DNA of 64,000 nt from Otis tarda (taxonomy: Eukaryota; Chordata; Aves; Otidiformes; Otididae): assembly GCA_026413225.1 (NCBI GenBank), contig CM048556.1:22297115-22361114 (forward strand), in the 5' to 3' direction. Shown here one piece after another: positions 56,949-64,000 of the stretch; position 1 is the first letter of the stretch; every line of letters begins with the position of its first letter. Below the pieces are notes generated by a model. It searched no databases. It had not been told where the DNA came from and was given only the letters and a program-made list of their open reading frames with translations. The position numbers and the translations under genes were made by a program.

Positions 56949-57988
56949 AGACCATCGCCCGTCTGTCAGCGTCTCCTGCTAATGCTTCAGTCACGTTTGT
57001 TGAGAAGAAAGACAGATCTGTGTTGAAATGAAACACCACGGCCTTGTCGTATCACAGGAAAGAGCGCGTAGCTTTTGCGTTTAACTTAGTGAGCTGCTGG
57101 AAGGATGGGCTCTGAAAACTTACTCTGCAGCTAAACTCCAATGGCTTCTACAATTTATTTTCTATGCAAGAAGCCAAGGTGTGGGAAAAATCCCATTTTT
57201 GCATGGAGTGTAGCTGTCTCGAGTACCTGATTCATCTCTTTGAGTTGTCCAGTGCTCATCCTCTTACACCCCTTTGTTCCTCTTTGGGTCGGCTAGTGGC
57301 CACCTACCTCACCAGCCTTGCTCTTTCCTGTTCCCACCCAACCTGTTCCTCCCTGTATGGGACTCCAACACCACAAGAGAAAGGGCTAACAGGCAAAATC
57401 TAGGGAGCATGAATTTCTTGGATCATAGCAACTCTGGGTCCAGTGTTCCCAGTTGGAGATACTCGTAGGAAGTATTTCTCCACAGCTCTGAGCGGGGATG
57501 GAGTTTGCTCCTGGCCTTTGATGTGCAGCCCTCCTGCTCATCTTGGAGTAAACCATCCCAGTACGTGGCTTTGCCTGGGAGCTAACTTTTAGCTTTTTAA
57601 AGCTGCAACACCAAAGCAAAGCCAAGTCCCATGATATCGTGTCACAGCAAGAAATCAGCTTGCTGGTGTGATCGGCATGTCTTTGTGGTCTGGAGGGAGG
57701 CACGGATTAGGGCATCCATCCCTCACAGCATTGCCAACTGTGGGAACGTGTTGATGGCTTCCTAGTCAAAGCCACTGGAACAGAAGGCCTTAAAGCAGTG
57801 ATTAAAAAAAAATAAAAAATCACTTCTGCTGCAAGCCTGAATCACAGGACTTAACCTGCAGATAAGCTCAGAACTGTCCCACAAAGAGTCAGTTGTGCTC
57901 TGGTTTTGTGTGTGGTGGTGTGAGGGGAACCAGATCACACAGGTGTGGTCATGCAGCGGAGGAACAACTCTAAGGATCATTTAAGAGC

Positions 57989-58111
57989 TTCATCCTGCCC
58001 CCCCCGACCTATGGGCACATAGGCACCCCTTCATCCTACCCCCCCTGACCTATGGGCACATAGGCACCCCTTCATCCTACCCCCCCTGACCTATGGGCAC
58101 ATAGGCACCCA
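57989..58111. repeat. 41-bp minisatellite, three copies
   Basis: Units start at 57989, 58030 and 58071. Each reads TTCATCCT(A/G)CCCCCC... then GACCTATGGGCACATAGGCA and CCCC. Differences between copies are few, so the array is young. Confidence 0.95.
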
Positions 58112-58195
58112 TTCGTCCACCTGCGAATTGAGTACAGCTGTTCACCCTGAAACCTATTCAGGCCTGGGCTGGAGGTGGCCCTCAGGACCCTTGGG

Positions 58196-58450
58196 GCACT
58201 AATTTGTCTTAACGGCCCTGAGCAGCCTCACCTGAGACCCCCACCCCACCCACGGGCCCCAGAGCCCTATTTCAGTCCAGATCTAGGGGCCCTGAGCTCT
58301 CCTGCTCAGTCCTACCTATGCACCTGCTCAGCCTTGGCCTCTGTTGAGCTGGGCCTTGACCCCTGGGTTGTCTTGATCTCAAAATGTGCCTTGTTGCCAT
58401 GAGCTTACCCAATGATTCCAACTCTTGGTTGAACCTGGCTGCCTTCTCCA
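58196..58450. repeat. Unclassified dispersed repeat, copy B
   Basis: GCACTAATTTGTCTTAACGG, then CAGCCTCACCTGAGACCCCC and GCCCTGAGCTCTCCTGCTCA, align colinearly with copy A at 38,196 in the same orientation. It immediately follows the 41-bp minisatellite. It may be an old LTR. Confidence 0.55.
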
Positions 58451-61400
58451 GCTCTGCTCGCCTTGTTCAGGTACTGTGGGATGGGCCCTGGCTGGTGAGG
58501 CTCTGCCCTGTTGGCTGGGGTGTCCCCTTGGCTCCCTGTCTGTGAGGGTCTTTGGGGTGGTGCCCTGATGATGGGGTGGTGGGCTGTGGTTGAGGTGTAC
58601 CTCCAGCAGCAGGGATGGGGAGGAGGACTTTGAGGCTGGGGTGGAGGGAACATGTCTCTAGAGGCAGAATCTCCATCCAAGTTGGCCTCCTGGCATTATT
58701 TTTTTTTTTTTAAAGTTGTGCCTGCATTTCTAGTTGTATTGCTTAGGTCTTGCTGCCAGCGTTTGCTTTACCCTGCCTCTTTTTTTTTTCTGAGAGGTCT
58801 GGAGAAGAGCTCTGGCATCTCTCCAGGGGCACTTTTCCACACCGAATGTTCTCATTCCCGTCAAGCTCTCTGGTGCTGCAGATCCCTGAGCTTCGTCCTA
58901 TCCTTTGCCCTCTCTGGGCTGATACCCTCTGGTTTTAACCACTGTCCGAAGAGATGCTCCCTTGGCTTGGGAGAGCTTTGAAGCGATGGGATGAAAAGCC
59001 CATTTGTCAATGGTCCCCACCCCTGACTTCTACCAGCCCAAGAAGAACCACGGGTAATGTTTTATGGGCCCCATGCTACAAAACCTCCAGCAGCTCCTGG
59101 CTGGATCCCACCAAACTCTACTGATGGGCTCCTTTGCGAAGGGCTAGGAAATAGCAATTGTTCGAGTGCTTGTGTCTGCCTGCGTGTATCTCGGTTCGCA
59201 GCCACCCTTCCCACCAGTCAGGACGGGCGAGTGGAGGAACAGCCTTGTTTAGAAGATGGGACTCTTCCTGTCCGTTGGAGGAGGGGATGTCTCAGAAAGC
59301 ATCTCTGCTGCAAAGCCAGATCACTGCTGTTCCCACGAGCCCATGCTGACCCTGCACTTGAGACTTTTTTTTAAATTTTTTTTTTTTTTCCTCTAGTAAC
59401 TTTCTTATCGGCTGGGGTCAACCGAAGTCAAGCTGGCCAGGGATGACAGGGCATTTGCAGCTCTGACTTCTGAGTCATGGGGAGTTTCATGACCGTGATG
59501 ACAAGTAGAAAGGGATGCTTGCCAGCTCCTTCTCTCTGAAGGCTGTCCATTATGTCCCGGTGTCAAGTCTGAGGGCGCATGTGCGTATGTGATTTCCTGC
59601 TAGACGCCTGATAGATTGGGGCTGGCAAGGAGTAGAAGCCTCTTGTCATCTTCAGAAGCCTTAGAAGGCAGCCCTGATGTCAAGCCCTCAGAGTTCAGGA
59701 CAAATGTGTTCCTCATGGGTGGAGGGAGCTGTTAAGGCAGTCCTGGAAACTGTGGACATCTCTGTGCTCCGAAGATATTGCTGAAACCGGTGTGATGGGA
59801 GGATGTTGATCCTCACCTTGATGGAAAGAGGACTTGTTTCTCCAGAAACCCCGCATATCCTAAGGATTTTCTGGAGGCAGAGGGGAAGCCTCTGCCAGGC
59901 ATTAGACCAATGCTCAAGCCAACGTGGCACTGCCGGTGAGGTGCAAAGGGCTGAGAAGTATCCAGCCTTCAGTGTCGTCTTGCAGGTCTGTGGGTAGGGA
60001 TGTAGTGAAGTGTGGACAGGAAACTGTATGAGAACAGTGTCCCCTCTGTATTGCATCTACTAGAGACTTTCTGTTAGAGCTTTTTGGGGATTTGGTTTGT
60101 TGTTGAATATCTGAATGTTGTTTATATGTTTCGGGGGAATCTGTTTCATTTAAGTAGCTCAGATGGAGAGCTGGAAGAGCTGAACATTTTGACTGCAGGA
60201 GCAATCTTCCTGGGGTACTGAAAGTCAGCTAAATTAAATTAAATGCTTGCACTGTCAGTACAGCCACGGATCCAGCCGCTTCACGTAAAGCTCACCAAGA
60301 ACGTGGGGAGGCCACCAGATCCTCCCGTGATCCTACCAGCCTGCGGATGGGAGACCAGCACATCAGCTGGTGAGAATCCTCATTAGCTTTGGCAGGACAA
60401 TGCTGGCAGAGGAGCAGCGACAGCCACAGTACCCAGAAAAACAGCGGAAACTTTTCTGGACTATTTCCCAGTCTCCCCTACCTACTGCTCCTCGCTCTGC
60501 TTAACGAGCTTCTGAGAAAAGTTTGGACAAATGGGTTATTGCTCCTGAAATAATTGCAGATAATTATATAAAGATTAATGACCTCTTCTTGAAGGGCCAC
60601 CAATGCAGGCTTAGTCTTCTTCAAGTACCGATGACCTTTCCAGGAAATGGGAATGAGGAAACAGTGGGAGGCGGATTGGGTAAACAATATGTAATTTAGA
60701 TTCTTTAAAATTACAGGGAGAGCACGACTGATGTGATTCCCCACATCTCCACCTGCCTCTCTGCAGCTTGCAGACAAGTAGTGTTGGTCGGCTGCTCACC
60801 AGCCATCAAGTCAGAAAGGGTACAGGGCATAATGCCTCAAAGCCAGCGGAAAAAATGCATTGGGAGTAAGAGGAGGCAGCAGCAAACACAAGTGTGTCAC
60901 CTCCCCTAACGTCGGACAGAGGACACTTTCCTCCTATAGTCTGAGCTTTGGTTGGCCCTAGGGAAAGGGAGTAAAAGCCAAAGACATGGTGAGGAACTCA
61001 AGGCCACCTTCACTTTGGGTTTTGCTGATAACTTCCAACAATTTGGAGTTGTTAGAAGCTGAGGGACAAGCAATGAATAACCAGAACTTAACATGGGTGG
61101 TGCCTGGCTTACAACTGGCCTGTTCCAGCATGCGCTGGTTCCAGACTCACCCTTTGAAACTGGACTGTGCTGGAAGAAGAGCAGGTTCATGAATGCCATC
61201 AAAGAACACGGAGACATCTCTGCCTCTGGAGGTCCCCACTGCCGAAAGAGGACCTGACCCTTTTATTAAGGGGTCCGCAGTGTACGGCACCTCTGGCAGA
61301 GACACGGAAAAGGCCTCGTCCAATACCAGCTGAGTTTTATTGCTCTTTACAGAGCCACCCCAGACTGGCAATGGGATCAGGGATGGAAAGTGCGTTAGGA

Positions 61401-64000
61401 GCCTTGTGGGGCTGGATCGTGCCACTGGCATGTCTCTAGCTGATGGTGAGAGCCTTGAAGGTAGGCAGCCCCATGCCATGGTGTGGGACAGTCTTCTCTG
61501 GGCCAGGCACTGGGTCCTTGAAATCAGCGTCCCAGAACAGCTTGAGAAAAGAGTTGACATGAACCTCCTCATCCTCATTAGTAATTACGTTGCTGCTGCA
61601 AGGTAATCCTGAAAGAAGAGGTTAAAAAAAGCATTTAGTGCAGATGCACAAAGCTGGCTTTATAAATTAACTGTCAGTTAAAAATCCATTCATCCACAGC
61701 AGTAAACATCCCATTTAAGTGCCCCGAGGCCATCTTTGTGCCAACAGCAGATAGCAGTCCATTCCCAAACTTAATGCTGCTAACCTCCAAGTCCCTTTGG
61801 TAGCCCTGGTAGCTATCCTAAATGTCCCACCCATTGTGTTCCAACCAGAGTGGCCAACTTGTCCTTGCTAGCTTCCTGCTGGAGAGGATGTGCTGAGATG
61901 GTCAACGTGGAACCCCCCCAGAGTGCAGTGAGTCAAGTGACACGGGCATATGGAGATGCTCAGAGAAGGTTTTCATCCTGCTGGAGTGGAGCTGCAATAA
62001 TACTAATGGGGGAAGGAGGGGAAAAAAAAAATACACAAAAGGGAGTTGGCTTGTAAATTGAGGATGGCCTGAAGACAAAACCCAGTCACACGTGTTAGGG
62101 CTGACTGGCTTCATGTGAGGCTTCTCAATCGTGTCTCTGTGTGGAGGAGACACTGGCCCTCTGTGGAGGGCTGCACGTCCCGGGAGGGCTGCTGGGTCAC
62201 AAGCAGCGCGTGTGACTGGAGACTTAGCCCAGCGCGCAGCCCCACCATGGCCAATCCATCTTGGTGGTGGAGTTAAGGACAGGCTGGGTGGGGACATCCT
62301 TTCTCAGGAAGCCTCTCCCTGCTCCATTGAGTGCCACAAGCAGCAGAGTTAGAGAGGGAAATTGTGTGTGGTTTGGTTTTTTTTTTTTGAAGGGCTCTGT
62401 GTTAATACTCCCAATGTTTCATCGTAGGCTTTGACAATGTTTTCTGGGGAGCTTTGTGGGCTTCTGCAGAGAGGAGCTGTGCAACGTGGTTTTTGCTGCT
62501 ATGAGCTGATGAGAAGGTTTTTCTTGTGGACACTTACCGTTTGCTACCCAGAGATATCCTTTGGGATTTAAGATAGGAAAGCAGTATACGGGTGGTAGTT
62601 GGTGCCCTCTGTTCAGCTGCTAAGTGTGATAATGGGAGGCTCCTTTATGCCGAGATGTCTCTCCACCAATGAATGCACTGTGGACCCTTAAAATACTCAC
62701 TTTGCTAGCAGGTGAGACAACCCTGCGTGCTCCGTGGAAGAAAGGACCTGGTTCAGGGAGCTGGGACCCCTCGGGAATCCCGCTGCCCGTCTGTGAAGAG
62801 ACCAAAGATGGGGGAAGGGAAGAGCACCAGCAGAGCACAGGTGAAGTGTCAGTCAGGTGGAAGAGAGGTGTCGGTGCTATGATAAGAAGCTGTAGGAGAA
62901 AACAACACTTCCTACACTGGACCAGGAACTTTATCACGGTATGAAAAGCACCTTGACCTTCCAGAGTCTTTTGTCTCCTTCACTGGAAATCACCATCAAT
63001 CCCCTCTAGTCTTCCTCACCTACTCGTCCTCGTATGTAAGAAGTCTCATGCAAGAAAGCATCTAGGCCATTGCCTTGCCCCCACCCACAATCGGCTGTAC
63101 GTAACCCACTGATGGTGATTTGCCCATCTTGTTCTTACAGCCCGCTGCGCTGAAGGTGTCCTGGCATCCCGAGGGTGCACCCAAATGCAGCCCATGGAGG
63201 CAGGATGAAGTCTTTGAAGATCTCAGAGGAGACGCTCCCTGTGTAAGGTTAGGCAAAGGTTGACATTAGAGGAACTCAACCCTACAGCCAGGTTCTTTTT
63301 TTCCCCATCCTGTGCAGTTTGGTACACCTAACTTGTCGTCCCGGTCATGGAGGTGCTGTCAATACTGACTCCTCAGTGGTGGAGGTGGTGGATTAGTTAA
63401 GCTTAGTGTTGCGACTCCCTGGGATGCACCTGCTATTCCCGTGTATCCCACAGGTGTATTTGTCAGTGACATCACCTATTTTTTAGGTACCTAAGTCAAG
63501 ATCTTAGCCCTGCTTGGTAATTAACGGAGTCTCTGAACCCACTGGCATCGACTCGCCCCGTTGGCACCCCACAGACTCTTGAAGGCCAATTGACCAACGA
63601 CTTCAGGTCTGCAGAACAAGGTGGTGGGAGCACCTTCCTCCCAGCAGCCCACCTCCCCTCCGGTTCTAGGGGACGCTGCCTCGGCAGTGCCGCAGGACGT
63701 GGAGTAAAGGCGTCTCACCGGTGGAGGGCTGAGATGAGCCCCCAGCGCTTTCCTCTTGAGATGGTGAAAGCCAGAGTAGAATAACAATTTGGAATGAACG
63801 ACAGGAACCACTCTCTGAAACTTTGATGGGACAGCGGCATTGCTCAGAGGGTAAGCTGGGTCCTGCCTGTTTATTTTAAGCTGAAAGCCAAAACGATTGT
63901 GCTAGTTACTTGAAAGAAAAGTTTTGTTTCTGTGTTCTGCTAATTAACAGCCTCCGAGAGGCACCCAGAACCTATCTCTGGGGCCCAGAGTGTTGCGAAA

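Larger units (their letters stand above)
53400..64000. other. Region upstream of EDNRB2, no recognised gene
   Basis: About 10.6 kb. Apart from the entries listed separately it shows only short unrelated open frames, poly-T tracts (about 58,698-58,709 and 59,377-59,389) and ordinary single-copy-looking sequence. It is the natural place for EDNRB2 enhancers. Confidence 0.55.

Noticed and set aside
60345-60356. GGATGGGAGACC identical to the 5S rRNA internal promoter box C region
   Set aside because: Only 12 nt match well; the box A region and flanking stems are missing, so neither a 5S gene nor a 5S-derived SINE can be supported.
61147-61606. Open frames on both strands with a GT-donor-like end near 61,601
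   Set aside because: No protein family recognised and no partner exon with matching phase nearby.

Overview
The window is vertebrate nuclear DNA, almost certainly from a bird. It has intron-rich genes with GT-AG junctions, one strong CpG island, and four truncated CR1 LINE copies of the avian/reptile type. It also carries EDNRB2 linked to VAMP7, an arrangement known from birds and absent from placental mammals. I cannot name the species from sequence alone.

Layout. (1) About 1-17,185, plus strand: the last seven coding exons and 3'UTR of a SLAIN-family microtubule plus-end gene, a third SLAIN paralogue closest to SLAIN1. Its first exon lies left of the window. (2) About 19,055-34,500, minus strand: complete VAMP7, with seven coding exons giving 220 aa, a ~1.9 kb 3'UTR and a predicted non-coding first exon in the CpG island. 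(3) 34,555-40,725, plus strand: complete POLR1D (RPAC2/AC19), with five coding exons giving 114 aa. It is head-to-head with VAMP7 across a CpG-island bidirectional promoter holding two ZNF143/THAP11-like motifs. (4) About 41,450-53,240, minus strand: complete EDNRB2, with seven coding exons giving 436 aa. A spliced 5'UTR leads back to a predicted TATA/CCAAT promoter near 53.25 kb. (5) 53.4-64.0 kb: the region upstream of EDNRB2. I recognise no gene there, only a CR1 copy, a 41-bp minisatellite, one copy of an unclassified dispersed repeat, and an open stretch that may be conserved non-coding DNA.

All exon boundaries were set by hand from splice dinucleotides, reading phase and agreement with the known protein families. 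Exon lengths and phases are self-consistent for all four genes.

The genes do not form a pathway. SLAIN acts in microtubule plus-end growth, VAMP7 in late endosome/lysosome and exocytic fusion, POLR1D in RNA polymerase I and III, and EDNRB2 in endothelin-3 signalling that guides avian melanoblasts. What links them is genome history: SLAIN plus an endothelin B receptor here mirrors the SLAIN1-EDNRB neighbourhood of human 13q22. This looks like an ancient duplicated block of which mammals kept VAMP7 but lost EDNRB2 and this SLAIN copy. I found no credible new molecular system; the most useful leads are this paralogon, the promoter architectures and several structured sites next to splice or polyadenylation signals.
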